Source of the DNA: Domibacillus sp. PGB-M46
GTDB taxonomy: Bacteria > Bacillota > Bacilli > Bacillales > Domibacillaceae
Direction of reading: 5' to 3'
NCBI RefSeq assembly: GCF_022668875.1
Contig: NZ_JAKGCR010000006.1
Coordinates: 124,001-188,000 of the forward strand
DNA: 64,000 bases
The position numbers and the translations under genes are program-made. This document shows positions 9,008 through 18,502 of this stretch, piece by piece; position 1 is the stretch's first letter, and the number at the start of each line of letters is the position of its first letter. Under the pieces are notes generated by a model. That model saw nothing but the letters and a program-made list of their open reading frames with translations, searched no databases and was not told the DNA's origin.

Positions 9008-11812
9008 GTGATCAATGATATTCGATTTACCGTGGCAGATTTTGAAACAACGGGCCATTCTTACGCAAGCGGAGGCCGTATTATGCAGGCTGCTTTTGTT
9101 GCCGTTGAAAATGGCCGGATTAAAAGCCAGTTCAGCACATATTTAAACCCGGAAATGCCGATTCCTCCTTTTATTCAGGAGCTGACTGGAATTGAGGATG
9201 AAGCGGTCCGGAAGGCTCCTTTTTTTCAGGAAGAAGCGGAGCGCTTTCGGGAATGGCTGGCCGATTCGGTTTTTGTGGCCCATAATGTTTTTTTTGACTT
9301 GCCTTTTTTAAACAGCGAACTGGAGGCGGCCGGTTATCCGCCTTTTACCGGTTCTTTTATTGATACAGTAGAGCTTGCAAAAATTGTCCTGCCTGTCTCG
9401 GACAGCTATAAACTGGGGGATTTATCCGATCAATTCCGTCTGAGCCACGGGCAGAAGCATCGAGCGGACAGCGATGCCCGCGCAACAGCAGAGTTGTTTA
9501 TTTACCTTGTCGACCGTCTGGAAGAGCTTCCGCTTGTTACAATTGAACAATTGCTGAAGCTGTCAACCGGGTTGAAAAGTGATATTCATTTGCTGCTGTC
9601 GCGTATCGCAGCGGAAAAAAAACAGCGTGTAGAAATGCTGCCAGAGGAATGGACTGTGTACCGGGGACTCGCACTGCGCACAAAAAAACAGCCGGAAAAA
9701 CGCAAAGCAGACGAGTCGATCTTGTTTCCTCAAACAGAGGAAGAAAAGTGGGAGCTGCTTGCAGGTGCTCCCGGCATGCAAAGGCGTCCCGGCCAGATGG
9801 AAATGATGGAGGCAGTGCAGCACTTTTTCCAAAACAAAGAGCATACCGTCATTGAAGCCGGAACTGGAACCGGCAAGTCGCTGGCGTATTTGCTGCCGGC
9901 TATTTATGAAAGCCGGCGAAGCGGCCAGCCGGTTGTTGTGTCCACTTATACGGTTTTGCTGCAGCATCAGCTGCTTGAACGGGAGCTTGCAAAGCTTGAA
10001 ATCCTTCTGCCTTTTCATGTGAAAGCCGCCGTACTAAAGGGAAAGCGCCACTATCTGGATCTGTCCCGCTTTGTTCGGTCGCTGCGTGAAAAAGAGCGGA
10101 ATTATGACCGGATTATCACAAAAATGCAAATGCTTGTCTGGCTGCTTGAAACTGAAACCGGTGACGGCGATGAATTAAATTTATCTTCAGGCGGCGCCCT
10201 ATTTTGGAAAGAAGTATGCCAGGCAGACGATTATATGAATAAAGCAAAGCAGGCATGGAGAAAGCATGACTTTGCCCGGTATGCGAAGGAAGTAGCGGCC
10301 AGTGCAGATATTATTGTTACAAACCATTCCTTTTTAATTGCCGACATGAAGGCGGCAAAGCCGATTTTGGCGCCGGAGAGCTTTATTTTAATCGATGAAG
10401 CACACCGGTTCGAACGAGCTGCAAGAGAGCGGCTTGGCCGGGAGCTTTCAGTAGCAGACTTAAAGTTTTTTATGGGGAAAATCGGTACAACGGAGGAAAG
10501 GCGGCTTCTGTATCACTTAAATCGGATTGAATCAAAACGTCTTACAGAGCGGCCGCCGGAAAAAATAATGACTGCTGTATCCGCCGTTTTAACGGAGGCA
10601 GAAGAATGGCTTGGCGTTGTTTCCGCTTTTTTTGAACGGCAGACATCCCGCATAAACCATGCGAAGCGCCAGCTCGCCATCACGGAAAAAAGCCGGAATA
10701 TGGCCGGCTGGCAGCAAATCGAGTATGGCGCTGAACGTTTATACAATAAGGTGTCCCGTTTAGTGGAAGTGGTAGAAGAGAAAGTCCTTCCGATTGAAGA
10801 TATTCGCAAGCAGCTTTCCGCCCGGGATGAATTATATGTGGATGATGCCCTTTTGTTTTTAGACCGGTGCCGAAACTGGAATCAACAACTGTTTGAGCTC
10901 GTGTTCCGTCCTGATGAAGAAGAAGTAGTGTGGATCGAGGGCGATATACGCTCACTGTCCAATACGCTGACCATGCGGACACAGCCCGTTCAGCCGGGTG
11001 CTCTTATTCAGTCGTATTTATTGGAACGGCATCACGTCCTTTTTACTTCCGCTACGCTGACAGTTGAGCAGTCTTTCCAATTCTTTGCACGGGAAATGGG
11101 TCTGGAAGCTTTTTCGTTCCGGAAACACGTGATTCCTTCACCGTTTGATTATGCGAACCACTGCCGGATTGTCATTCCAAACGATGTGCCGGATGTGAAA
11201 GAAACCGACCAGGATACATATGCGCAGGCTGTGGCTGATTATATTATCGCGGCCGCAGAAACAGCAGGCGGACGCATGCTTGTTCTGTTTACTTCGTTTG
11301 ATATTTTAAAGAAAACACACGATTTTATTCGGGAAACAGAGCTGCTGGCCGAATATGCGATTTTTGCACAGGGCATCACAGGCGGCAGTGTAACTCGTCT
11401 GGCTAAAAACTTTCGCCAGTACGATAAATCAATCCTGCTTGGAACCGGCGCTCTGTGGGAAGGCATCGATATTCCGGGAGAGGATTTATCTGTTCTGTTT
11501 ATCGTGCGTCTTCCATTTGCTCCGCCGGATGATCCTTTTGTCGAGGCGAAAAACGAGCAGCTGAAGCGGGAGGGGGAAAATGCATTTTCTGCCTACTCGC
11601 TTCCGCAGGCTGTCATCAGGTTCAGACAGGGATTTGGCAGGCTGATTCGCACGGAATCAGACCGGGGGGTGGCAGTCCTGTTTGATCGCCGTGTCCTATC
11701 AAGCCGCTATGGAAAAGCGTTTCTTCAATCGATTCCAGATGTTCCGGCGAAAGAGCTCGATATCACCGGCACGATGGAATTGATCGAAAAGTGGCTTCCA
11801 GGAGAAAAATAA
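9008..11812 (+). CDS. dinG: DinG-family protein: DEDD 3'-5' exonuclease fused to XPD-like helicase
   Basis: 934 residues. Residues 5-170 are a DnaQ/epsilon-type exonuclease: DFETTGH (ExoI), HNVFFDLPFLN (ExoII) and HRADSDARATAELF (ExoIII). From about 250 comes a superfamily-2 helicase core: Walker A EAGTGTGKSLAYLLP, Walker B/DEAH in LIDEAHRFERA, and a late motif VI QGFGRLIRTESDRG. The four iron-sulfur cysteines of E. coli DinG are not visible, as is usual in the Bacillus/Staphylococcus form, where nuclease activity dominates. GTG at 9008 is preferred over GTG at 8999, because AAAGG lies about 10 nt before it. Confidence 0.93.
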   Translation: MINDIRFTVADFETTGHSYASGGRIMQAAFVAVENGRIKSQFSTYLNPEMPIPPFIQELTGIEDEAVRKAPFFQEEAERFREWLADSVFVAHNVFFDLPFLNSELEAAGYPPFTGSFIDTVELAKIVLPVSDSYKLGDLSDQFRLSHGQKHRADSDARATAELFIYLVDRLEELPLVTIEQLLKLSTGLKSDIHLLLSRIAAEKKQRVEMLPEEWTVYRGLALRTKKQPEKRKADESILFPQTEEEKWELLAGAPGMQRRPGQMEMMEAVQHFFQNKEHTVIEAGTGTGKSLAYLLPAIYESRRSGQPVVVSTYTVLLQHQLLERELAKLEILLPFHVKAAVLKGKRHYLDLSRFVRSLREKERNYDRIITKMQMLVWLLETETGDGDELNLSSGGALFWKEVCQADDYMNKAKQAWRKHDFARYAKEVAASADIIVTNHSFLIADMKAAKPILAPESFILIDEAHRFERAARERLGRELSVADLKFFMGKIGTTEERRLLYHLNRIESKRLTERPPEKIMTAVSAVLTEAEEWLGVVSAFFERQTSRINHAKRQLAITEKSRNMAGWQQIEYGAERLYNKVSRLVEVVEEKVLPIEDIRKQLSARDELYVDDALLFLDRCRNWNQQLFELVFRPDEEEVVWIEGDIRSLSNTLTMRTQPVQPGALIQSYLLERHHVLFTSATLTVEQSFQFFAREMGLEAFSFRKHVIPSPFDYANHCRIVIPNDVPDVKETDQDTYAQAVADYIIAAAETAGGRMLVLFTSFDILKKTHDFIRETELLAEYAIFAQGITGGSVTRLAKNFRQYDKSILLGTGALWEGIDIPGEDLSVLFIVRLPFAPPDDPFVEAKNEQLKREGENAFSAYSLPQAVIRFRQGFGRLIRTESDRGVAVLFDRRVLSSRYGKAFLQSIPDVPAKELDITGTMELIEKWLPGEK

Positions 11813-11863
11813 TTGTATGAAGGCTTATTATTCCTGCTATAATTTGAGCCAGGAGGGATTTTA

Positions 11864-12034
11864 ATGGAGTCAAAGATCGAAGTACTTTCCACGGTGAAAG
11901 TAGAGAATAACGGCGATTTGTATAAGCTTGTCGATACGTTGAACCGGACGCTGAAACGGGAGAACTTAATGTTCGGCCTTGCATTGGATGCGGAAGATCA
12001 AACAAAAGCTGTTTTTACAATTTACCGAACGTAA
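11864..12034 (+). CDS. ypmA: Small conserved protein YpmA (DUF4264)
   Basis: 56 residues, starting MESKIEVLST and ending FTIYRT. This matches the short YpmA protein found between dinG and ypmB in bacilli. Excellent AGGAGGG ribosome site. Function unknown. Tight spacing to ypmB suggests one transcript; a TATAAT-like element at 11838-11843 may start it. Confidence 0.88.
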   Translation: MESKIEVLSTVKVENNGDLYKLVDTLNRTLKRENLMFGLALDAEDQTKAVFTIYRT

Positions 12035-12050
12035 CGAAGATGTGGTGAAT

Positions 12051-12539
12051 ATGCGAACAAATTTTAAAAAGTGGTTATTAATAATCGGAATTCCTTTGCT
12101 TATAATTGCGATTATTGTCGCAATAATGTATAATAATGCACAAAAACCGTATGAAAAAGCCAGAGAGGCTGCTTTAGAACAGCTTCAGGAAAAAGCGTCT
12201 CTTTCGCAAATCGACGATGTGTACGTATATAATGGCACAAAAGCGTATTATACGGGTACAGGGAAGGATGAAAGCGGAAAAGACGTGGCAGTTTGGCTTC
12301 AGCAAAATGGCAAGTCCGATCCAATCGTCCAGCCGCTCAAAGGCAATGTAACGGAAAAGGAAGCACGCGCTCTCTTCAAGGAGGAAGCGGGCGATGCAGA
12401 CATTTTATCGCTGACACTTGGCTTAGAAGGCAAAACCCCTGTCTGGCTGTTTACATTTGAAAATAAAAACGGCCGCTTGAATTATTACTATTTGTCTTTT
12501 ACAGATGGTACATGGTGGAAAAAGGTTGAAAACATTTAA
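12051..12539 (+). CDS. ypmB: YpmB-like membrane-anchored PepSY protein
   Basis: 162 residues. A single N-terminal membrane helix (about residues 7-27, WLLIIGIPLLIIAIIVAIMY), then an extracytoplasmic domain with a PepSY-like tail (GNVTEKEARALFKEEA ... YYYLSFTDGTWWK). Typical YpmB, of unknown function, next to aspB. The ATG at 12051 places the helix close to the N terminus; upstream in-frame codons overlap ypmA. Confidence 0.88.
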   Translation: MRTNFKKWLLIIGIPLLIIAIIVAIMYNNAQKPYEKAREAALEQLQEKASLSQIDDVYVYNGTKAYYTGTGKDESGKDVAVWLQQNGKSDPIVQPLKGNVTEKEARALFKEEAGDADILSLTLGLEGKTPVWLFTFENKNGRLNYYYLSFTDGTWWKKVENI

Positions 12540-12558
12540 CAGAATGGAGAATGGATTC

Positions 12559-13752
12559 ATGGATGTACAATTAGCAGAACGCGTAAAAGCATTAACCCCT
12601 TCAACAACCTTGGCGATTACAGCAAAAGCGAAGGAATTGAAAGCACAGGGTAAAGACGTGATTGGCCTTGGAGCCGGGGAGCCGGACTTTAATACACCGG
12701 ATCATATTATTGAAGCAGCCTATGAATCGTTAAAAGGCGGCCAGACGAAATACACACCGGCTGGCGGTTTAGCGGAATTGAAAAATGCGATTATTGAGAA
12801 ATTCCAGCAGGATCAGGGCATTACATATAAAGCAAACGAAATTATTGTCACAACAGGCGCGAAGCACGCCCTTTACAATTTATTTCAGGTGATTTTAAAC
12901 GAAGGCGATGAAGTGATCATCCCGACACCTTACTGGGTAAGTTATCCGGAGCAGGTAAAGCTTGCGGACGGTGTTCCGGTTTATATTGACGGAAAAGAAT
13001 CCAACGATTTTAAAATTACACCGGATCAGCTTGAAGCTGCTATTACAGAAAAAACAAAAGCTGTGATTATCAACTCTCCATCTAACCCAACAGGCATGCT
13101 TTATACTGCGGATGAGCTGAATGCGTTAGGAGAAGTGGCCCTCCGCCATAATATTTGGATCGTATCGGATGAAATTTACGAGAAGCTTGTGTACGGCGAC
13201 AACAAGCATGTATCGATCGCCCAATTGTCTCCTGAATTAAAAGAGCAGACGATTGTGATTAACGGAGTATCGAAATCTCACTCCATGACAGGCTGGCGCA
13301 TCGGATATGCAGCCGGTAATGCGCAAGTGATCAAGGCGATGACAGACCTTGCGAGCCATTCAACATCTAATCCGACGTCAACAGCTCAATACGGTGCAAT
13401 TGCAGCTTATAAAGGCACGCAGGAGCCTGTAGAAGTGATGAAAAAAGCGTTTGAAGAACGCTTAAATATTATTCATGCGAAATTAAATGAAATTCCAGGG
13501 GTTACGTGCTTAAAGCCGCAAGGTGCTTTTTATTTGTACCCGAATGTAACAGAAGCAGCGTCCCTGACTGGCCATGCGAATGTGGATGACTTTGTGACAG
13601 CGCTGCTTGAAGAAGCAAATGTAGCGGTAGTGCCGGGAAGCGGCTTTGGCACACCGGATAATATCCGTCTTTCCTACGCGACATCACTTGAATTGCTTGA
13701 AAAAGCAGTTGAGCGCATTGCGGATTATGTAAAATCAAACCAAAAAGGGTAA
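12559..13752 (+). CDS. aspB: Aspartate aminotransferase (class I, PLP)
   Basis: 397 residues. Converts aspartate and 2-oxoglutarate to oxaloacetate and glutamate. Visible: LGAGEPDFNTPDHI, NSPSNPTGMLY, SDEIYEKLVY and the PLP lysine in NGVSKSHSMTGWRIGYAAG. Start chosen at ATG 12559 (MDVQLAERV), with ribosome site GGAGAATGG. An independent terminator follows at 13761-13796. Confidence 0.95.
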   Translation: MDVQLAERVKALTPSTTLAITAKAKELKAQGKDVIGLGAGEPDFNTPDHIIEAAYESLKGGQTKYTPAGGLAELKNAIIEKFQQDQGITYKANEIIVTTGAKHALYNLFQVILNEGDEVIIPTPYWVSYPEQVKLADGVPVYIDGKESNDFKITPDQLEAAITEKTKAVIINSPSNPTGMLYTADELNALGEVALRHNIWIVSDEIYEKLVYGDNKHVSIAQLSPELKEQTIVINGVSKSHSMTGWRIGYAAGNAQVIKAMTDLASHSTSNPTSTAQYGAIAAYKGTQEPVEVMKKAFEERLNIIHAKLNEIPGVTCLKPQGAFYLYPNVTEAASLTGHANVDDFVTALLEEANVAVVPGSGFGTPDNIRLSYATSLELLEKAVERIADYVKSNQKG

Positions 13753-13760
13753 TATCGATT

Positions 13761-13796
13761 AGAAAAGCGGTCCATTCGGGCGGCTTTTCTTTTTTT
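13761..13796 (+). terminator. aspB terminator
   Basis: Stem AGAAAAGC / GCTTTTCT followed by T7, 8 nt after the aspB stop. Confidence 0.85.
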
Positions 13797-13847
13797 CCGT
13801 GTCCTAGTATAATATGAAGCATTGCAAAGGGTCGAGGTGGAATGAAC

Positions 13848-14534
13848 ATGAAAGAAAAAGAAATGATGATTCGCTGGATGGAACAGGGTGCAACAAGCAT
13901 TCCGAACGTTCTGTTGGAAAACTACAAGCGGCTGTCCTTAAATGAACAGGAAATGATGGTGCTGCTGCATATTTACGCATATGCGCAAAAAGGCATTACT
14001 TTCCCGAGCTTTGAAGAGCTGTCGAACCGTATGTCGATGTCGTCTTCTGACTGTGCAGGCTGCGTGAAAAAGCTGATCCAAAAGCAGGTCGTCGCGATCG
14101 AACAGGGCAGCCAGACCGGCTATGAGTTTTATTCGCTGGAACCTCTTTGGCACAAGCTGGCTTCCATTTTTGAATCAGATGCGAGAGGCCAGTCGGTGCA
14201 GCAGGCTATGGTTGAAGAAAAAGACCTGTACAGTTTATTTGAAGAAGAGTTCGGCCGGCCGCTTTCCTCCATTGAATGTGAAACATTGGCACTCTGGATT
14301 GACCAGGATGGCCATGAGCCGTCTTTGATCAAAGCTGCGCTCAGAGAAGCAGTTCTGTCTATGAAATTGAGCTTCCGCTATATTGACCGCATTTTATTTG
14401 AATGGAAAAAGCAAGGGATTAAAACGGTGGAGCAGGCGCGAGAGCAGGGGAAAAAGTTTCGTAAACCAACTGGAACCGAACAAATTTCCCGTTCTGAGCA
14501 TGCCGTCCCGTTTTACAACTGGCTGGAGCAGTAA
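13848..14534 (+). CDS. dnaD: DNA replication initiation protein DnaD
   Basis: 228 residues. N-terminal winged helix (about 1-110: GITFPSFEELSNRMSMSSSDCAGCVKKLIQK), then the DnaD/DnaB domain (about 125-195: EEFGRPLSSIECETLALWIDQDG) with the YIDRILFEWKKQGI motif that contacts DNA. In Bacillus, DnaD acts with DnaA, DnaB and DnaI to load the replicative helicase at oriC and at restart sites. The ATG at 13848 is better spaced from GAGGTGG than the ATG at 13842. nth and ypoC follow in the same order as in B. subtilis. Confidence 0.93.
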   Translation: MKEKEMMIRWMEQGATSIPNVLLENYKRLSLNEQEMMVLLHIYAYAQKGITFPSFEELSNRMSMSSSDCAGCVKKLIQKQVVAIEQGSQTGYEFYSLEPLWHKLASIFESDARGQSVQQAMVEEKDLYSLFEEEFGRPLSSIECETLALWIDQDGHEPSLIKAALREAVLSMKLSFRYIDRILFEWKKQGIKTVEQAREQGKKFRKPTGTEQISRSEHAVPFYNWLEQ

Positions 14535-14549
14535 GGAGAACAGATCAAT

Positions 14550-15209
14550 ATGCTGAACAAAATCCAAATTCGCCGCTGCCTGGATACATTTGCTGAGATG
14601 TTTCCGGACGCACACTGCGAATTAAATCATCAAAACCCGTTTGAGCTGGTCGTAGCAGTCGCACTGTCAGCGCAATGTACAGATGCGCTCGTCAACAAAG
14701 TAACCAAAGGGCTATTTGAGAAATACAAAACGCCGGAAGATTATTTAGCGGTTCCGCTTGAAGAGCTGGAGCAGGATATCCGCTCCATTGGATTGTACCG
14801 GAACAAAGCGAAAAACATTCAAAAGATGTCACGGATGCTGCTGGAGGATTTTGGCGGTATTGTCCCTGACACACAGGATCGGCTTGTTAAGCTGCCGGGT
14901 GTCGGACGAAAAACCGCCAATGTCGTGGCTTCCGTGGCATTTGGTGTGCCCGCTATCGCGGTTGATACACATGTAGAGAGGGTGTCTAAGCGGCTCGGTT
15001 TCTGCCGCTGGAAGGACAATGTAACCGAAGTGGAAAACACGCTTATGCGCAAAATTCCAAAGGAAGAATGGTCGGATACACATCATCGAATGATTTTCTT
15101 TGGCCGCTATCACTGTAAAGCGCAGGCACCACGCTGTCCGGAATGTCCGCTGCTTGATATATGCCGGGAAGGAAAAAAACGTATGAAGCTTGGAGGTACG
15201 CGTGTATGA
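14550..15209 (+). CDS. nth: Endonuclease III
   Basis: 219 residues. DNA glycosylase/AP lyase for oxidised pyrimidines in base excision repair. Visible: the LSAQCTDALVNKVT segment, helix-hairpin-helix LVKLPGVGRKTANVVAS with the catalytic lysine in the usual place, catalytic Asp in AVDTHVERVSKRLG, and a [4Fe-4S] cluster C-x6-C-x2-C-x5-C (CKAQAPRCPECPLLDIC). ATGA overlap with ypoC. Confidence 0.97.
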   Translation: MLNKIQIRRCLDTFAEMFPDAHCELNHQNPFELVVAVALSAQCTDALVNKVTKGLFEKYKTPEDYLAVPLEELEQDIRSIGLYRNKAKNIQKMSRMLLEDFGGIVPDTQDRLVKLPGVGRKTANVVASVAFGVPAIAVDTHVERVSKRLGFCRWKDNVTEVENTLMRKIPKEEWSDTHHRMIFFGRYHCKAQAPRCPECPLLDICREGKKRMKLGGTRV

Positions 15210-15670
15210 CAGTAAGGATCCCTGAAGAGCTTCGGTATTTTTCAACTGAAAGGGAAGCAGAACTGCCCGAATCTGTTTGTGTATATCCGTATTTTAAATA
15301 TGAATTGGGCGGAGAAAAACCGTGGGAGAGTGAAAAAAGTGGTCTCCCGCTGCTTGAGTCGGCCTGGGCAAAGATGGAACAGGCACTTGATGAAAAACAG
15401 CGTATACGCAGTAAAGATGTAAAAGAAGAAGTGGATGCGCTGCTGGCCATGTTTTTTATGGCGCTGTTTTGGGTAAACGGGCAGCCGGCAGCCCCAGTGC
15501 TTTGGAAGGAAAAACAAGCGGATTTTGCGGTAAAGCCGATTAATTTCTTGGAGCGGTTCACTTATATTGATAACCGTCCTTACACATACATGGCTTATCG
15601 CCAGCTGATCGAGCTGATGACGGAGCTGAAAAAAGCCGCCGCTGTTTACGCAATAAAAAATCCCCGGTGA
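15206..15670 (+). CDS. ypoC: YpoC-like protein
   Basis: 154 residues, soluble. The conserved YpoC segment VDALLAMFFMALFWVNGQPAAP sits near the middle, followed by PINFLERFTYIDNRPYTYMAYRQL. Function unknown. It is conserved downstream of nth in bacilli and convergent with ponA. The stop codon lies within the shared bidirectional terminator. Confidence 0.88.
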   Translation: MTVRIPEELRYFSTEREAELPESVCVYPYFKYELGGEKPWESEKSGLPLLESAWAKMEQALDEKQRIRSKDVKEEVDALLAMFFMALFWVNGQPAAPVLWKEKQADFAVKPINFLERFTYIDNRPYTYMAYRQLIELMTELKKAAAVYAIKNPR

Positions 15671-15697
15671 GTTTAAACTCACCGGGGATTTTTTTAT
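15655..15697. terminator. Bidirectional terminator between ypoC and ponA
   Basis: Perfect palindromic stem AATCCCCGGTGAGTTT / AAACTCACCGGGGATT with A6 and T7 on the two sides. It overlaps the ends of both convergent genes. Confidence 0.95.
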
Positions 15698-18477
15698 GGT
15701 GTTTCGGTTTGAACCTCAGGTGCTGGTTCCGCTGAACCATTGCCTTGCGTTGTGCCGGTTCCGCCGGTTCCACCGGTATTACCACTTGTATTCCCATTGC
15801 TGTTCCCATTGCCGTTTCCATTTCCATTTCCATTGTTACCTGTAGCAGGCGTGCTTGGCTGTGGAGTAGAAGGCTCAGGATCTGCCGGAGCCGGATCTGC
15901 TGGCTCAGGATCTGCCGGAGCTGGATCTGCTGGCTCAGGATCTGCCGGAGCTGGATCTGCCGGAGCTGGATCTGCTGGCCCAGGATCTGTTGGTTCCGGA
16001 TCTGCTGGCTCAGGATCTGTTGGTTCCGGTTCTGTTGGTTCCGGTTCTGTTGTTTCACCACCAGGAACGGTTACAGATGTAGAAGCCGAATCAACACTTT
16101 GGCCGTCTACGATGGCTGTGACCGTGATGGAGTATGTTTGTCCAGGCTGTCCGCCGCCAAAGACGGTCGAGAAGCCGCCAATCGACTGTGTTTCCAATCC
16201 ATTTGATACGCTGAAGGATGGACTGCCTTCACCGCTGTAGGACCATGAAACAGACATATTTCCACTCTCGTCTGCGGTCGCCGATAAGCCGGTTACTTCA
16301 CCGCTGGATGGCTCTTCTTCAGTTTGTTCTTCATCTTCTGTCTGCTCATCTTCCTCCGGTTCTTCTTCCTTTTTCGGAGCAGAACGCTTCGGCTGTTCGC
16401 CGCGGACAAATAATTCATATGTTACATCGCTGTCTGAAGCGCCGCTTCCCGCCACAACTGCTGGATTCGATCCTTTGACAATTGGCAGTTCAATGACGCT
16501 GTCTGGTTTTTCAAAATCAGGTGTATCTACGTCCTCAGATACTTTTGTCATCAATTCTTTAAACAGCTGTTTTGCAATCTGCTGGCTGTCCTTGGACAAG
16601 TACTCATTGCGTTTTTCATAACCTGTCCAAACGGACGCTGTATATTTCGTTGTATAGCCGACAAACCATGAATCTGGAGAAGCGCTGGATGGTATATCGT
16701 ATTTTTCGCGCTCATCCTGCGTGTAGTTCGTTGTTCCGGTTTTGCCGGCCATATGAAGCGAAGGAATATTCGCTGCCGTCCCGGTTCCATAGTCTACAAC
16801 GCTTTTTAACATATCCGTAATCATATAAGCAGTGTAATCGCTCATGGCTGGTTCAGATTTAATATCATTTTTGACAACTGTGCCGTCTGCAAGTGTAATT
16901 TGTTTAACCGTATGCGGCTTGTTGTAAATACCGCCGTTTCCAAATGCAGCATAAGCGCCGGCCATTTGCAGCGGCGAAATACCTTCGTCGCCATCCATTC
17001 CGCCAATGGCATAGGATTCAAATTCACTTTTCAAATTGATGCCGAGCTTGCCGGCAAATTCATAAGCATCGTCAAAACCGACTTCCTGGAACGTCCGGAC
17101 GGCCGGTGTATTTTTTGAACGGGCGAGCGCGTCACGCATAGACATCATACCTGCGTAAGAGCCGCCGGCATTTCCGACGGAACCGCCATTTGTATATTGA
17201 AGCGGGCTGTCTTCGACTTGCTCATACGTTGACCAGTTCAAATATTCAATTGCCGGGCCATAATCTAAGATAGGCTTAATCGTTGAACCTGGCTGTGTCC
17301 GGTTATCGGTCGCATAGTTGAAGCCGCGCTCTACTTCCTGGTTGCGGCCTCCGCCAATCGCCCGAATCTCGCCGGTTTCAGTATCTGTTAAAACGATACC
17401 GGCCTGGAACAGCTCACTCGGATAGTCAATGTACTCATCGCTGTTTAACAGCTCATACATAAAGTCCTGTGCTTCTTTATCAAGCGTTGTTTCAATTGTC
17501 AATCCATCTGTGTAGGCGTTATAGCCCATGTCTTCTACTTCTTCAATCACCTGGTCAACAAAAGCGTCATATTCTTTGCTGACGCCGGATTTGTTCACGG
17601 GTTCTTCAGCAAGGAAATCAGTAATGTTTTCGGATTGTGCTTCATTCATTTCGGATTCAGTAATTTTGTCATGCTGGTTCATGAGAGAGAGAACGACGTC
17701 TTTCCGCTTTTCGGCGTTTTTCGGGTGCTTAAAGGCATTGTAATTATTCGGGCTCTGCGGCATCCCCGCAAGATAAGCCGCTTCCGGCAGGGTAAGTTCA
17801 TCCAAATCTTTACCGAAGTAGTAATCGGCGGCTGCTTTAACACCCATCACCGCAGGGGAGCCTGACATATAAATTTTGTTGACATACATTTCAAAAATTT
17901 CTTCTTTGGAGTATTTTTGCTCCAGTTTATAGGCAAGATAAGCTTCCTGGGCTTTCCGCTTTAACGTTTTATCAGCTGTCAAGAAAGACATCTTAACAAC
18001 CTGCTGGGTAATCGTACTGGCCCCTTGTGAGCCAAAGCCTTCTGTTACGTTTTTCATTGCTGCACCGGCAAGGCGCATCGGATCGATTCCGTGATGGTCA
18101 AAGAATCGGCTGTCTTCCGTTGCGATAAAGGCATCCCGGACCAGGGCAGGAATATCTTCGTATTTCACATATTCACGGCGTTCTGCACCGACATTGGTCA
18201 GCAGATCGCCATCATCCGTATTAATTTTTGATGAAACCGGATCTTTTAAAAGCGATTCATCAATTTCCGGTGTATCTTTTACGTAATAAGCAAACAGTCC
18301 CGCACCACCGATCAAAACGAGTAAAGCAACTAAAAGCAGGCCGAGAAAAACCCGTTTGAAAATAGAACGTTTTTTGTTCGAAGGTGATTTGGCTGGTTTT
18401 GCTTTTCGTTGTGCGCGGGCCGGCTTTTTCTTTTGCTGGTTCCGCTTTTCAGTTCTTGATTTGTATTCGCCAGACAT
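15694..18477 (-). CDS. ponA: Class A penicillin-binding protein 1A/1B with low-complexity tail
   Basis: 927 residues. Lys/Arg-rich cytoplasmic start, one membrane helix (about 41-67), and a glycosyltransferase-51 domain (ATEDSRFFDHHG, the GSQGASTITQQVVK motif, LPEAAYLAGMPQSPN). The transpeptidase domain follows: catalytic SxxK in TQPGSTIKPILDY, SxN in RSKNTPAV, KTGTTNYT. An acidic linker, an FN3-like domain (about 735-820) and a tail of Glu/Pro/Ala/Asp-Pro repeats then Asn-Gly repeats complete it. Polymerises and cross-links peptidoglycan. Start ATG 18477 follows GAGGAAAAG; recU ends 26 nt upstream, giving the conserved recU-ponA operon. Confidence 0.96.
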   Translation of the reverse strand: MSGEYKSRTEKRNQQKKKPARAQRKAKPAKSPSNKKRSIFKRVFLGLLLVALLVLIGGAGLFAYYVKDTPEIDESLLKDPVSSKINTDDGDLLTNVGAERREYVKYEDIPALVRDAFIATEDSRFFDHHGIDPMRLAGAAMKNVTEGFGSQGASTITQQVVKMSFLTADKTLKRKAQEAYLAYKLEQKYSKEEIFEMYVNKIYMSGSPAVMGVKAAADYYFGKDLDELTLPEAAYLAGMPQSPNNYNAFKHPKNAEKRKDVVLSLMNQHDKITESEMNEAQSENITDFLAEEPVNKSGVSKEYDAFVDQVIEEVEDMGYNAYTDGLTIETTLDKEAQDFMYELLNSDEYIDYPSELFQAGIVLTDTETGEIRAIGGGRNQEVERGFNYATDNRTQPGSTIKPILDYGPAIEYLNWSTYEQVEDSPLQYTNGGSVGNAGGSYAGMMSMRDALARSKNTPAVRTFQEVGFDDAYEFAGKLGINLKSEFESYAIGGMDGDEGISPLQMAGAYAAFGNGGIYNKPHTVKQITLADGTVVKNDIKSEPAMSDYTAYMITDMLKSVVDYGTGTAANIPSLHMAGKTGTTNYTQDEREKYDIPSSASPDSWFVGYTTKYTASVWTGYEKRNEYLSKDSQQIAKQLFKELMTKVSEDVDTPDFEKPDSVIELPIVKGSNPAVVAGSGASDSDVTYELFVRGEQPKRSAPKKEEEPEEDEQTEDEEQTEEEPSSGEVTGLSATADESGNMSVSWSYSGEGSPSFSVSNGLETQSIGGFSTVFGGGQPGQTYSITVTAIVDGQSVDSASTSVTVPGGETTEPEPTEPEPTDPEPADPEPTDPGPADPAPADPAPADPEPADPAPADPEPADPAPADPEPSTPQPSTPATGNNGNGNGNGNGNSNGNTSGNTGGTGGTGTTQGNGSAEPAPEVQTETP
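15695..16060 (-). repeat. Tandem low-complexity coding repeats in the ponA 3' end
   Basis: About 16 near-copies of a short unit encoding (E/A/G)P(A/T)(D/E)P, with nucleotide units built on GGATCTGCYGGMKCW (plus-strand sense), followed by imperfect Asn-Gly and Thr-Gly-Gly repeats. Repeat numbers of this kind change by slippage. The tail would lie outside the membrane as an extended wall-spanning or disordered segment. Confidence 0.8.
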
Positions 18478-18502
18478 GTGTCTCTTTTCCTCACTTTCAA
18501 TA

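Noticed and set aside
15740-16240. Plus-strand frame opposite the ponA tail (proline/valine then Ser-Gly-Ala repeats)
   Set aside because: It is the shadow of the repetitive ponA coding sequence on the other strand.
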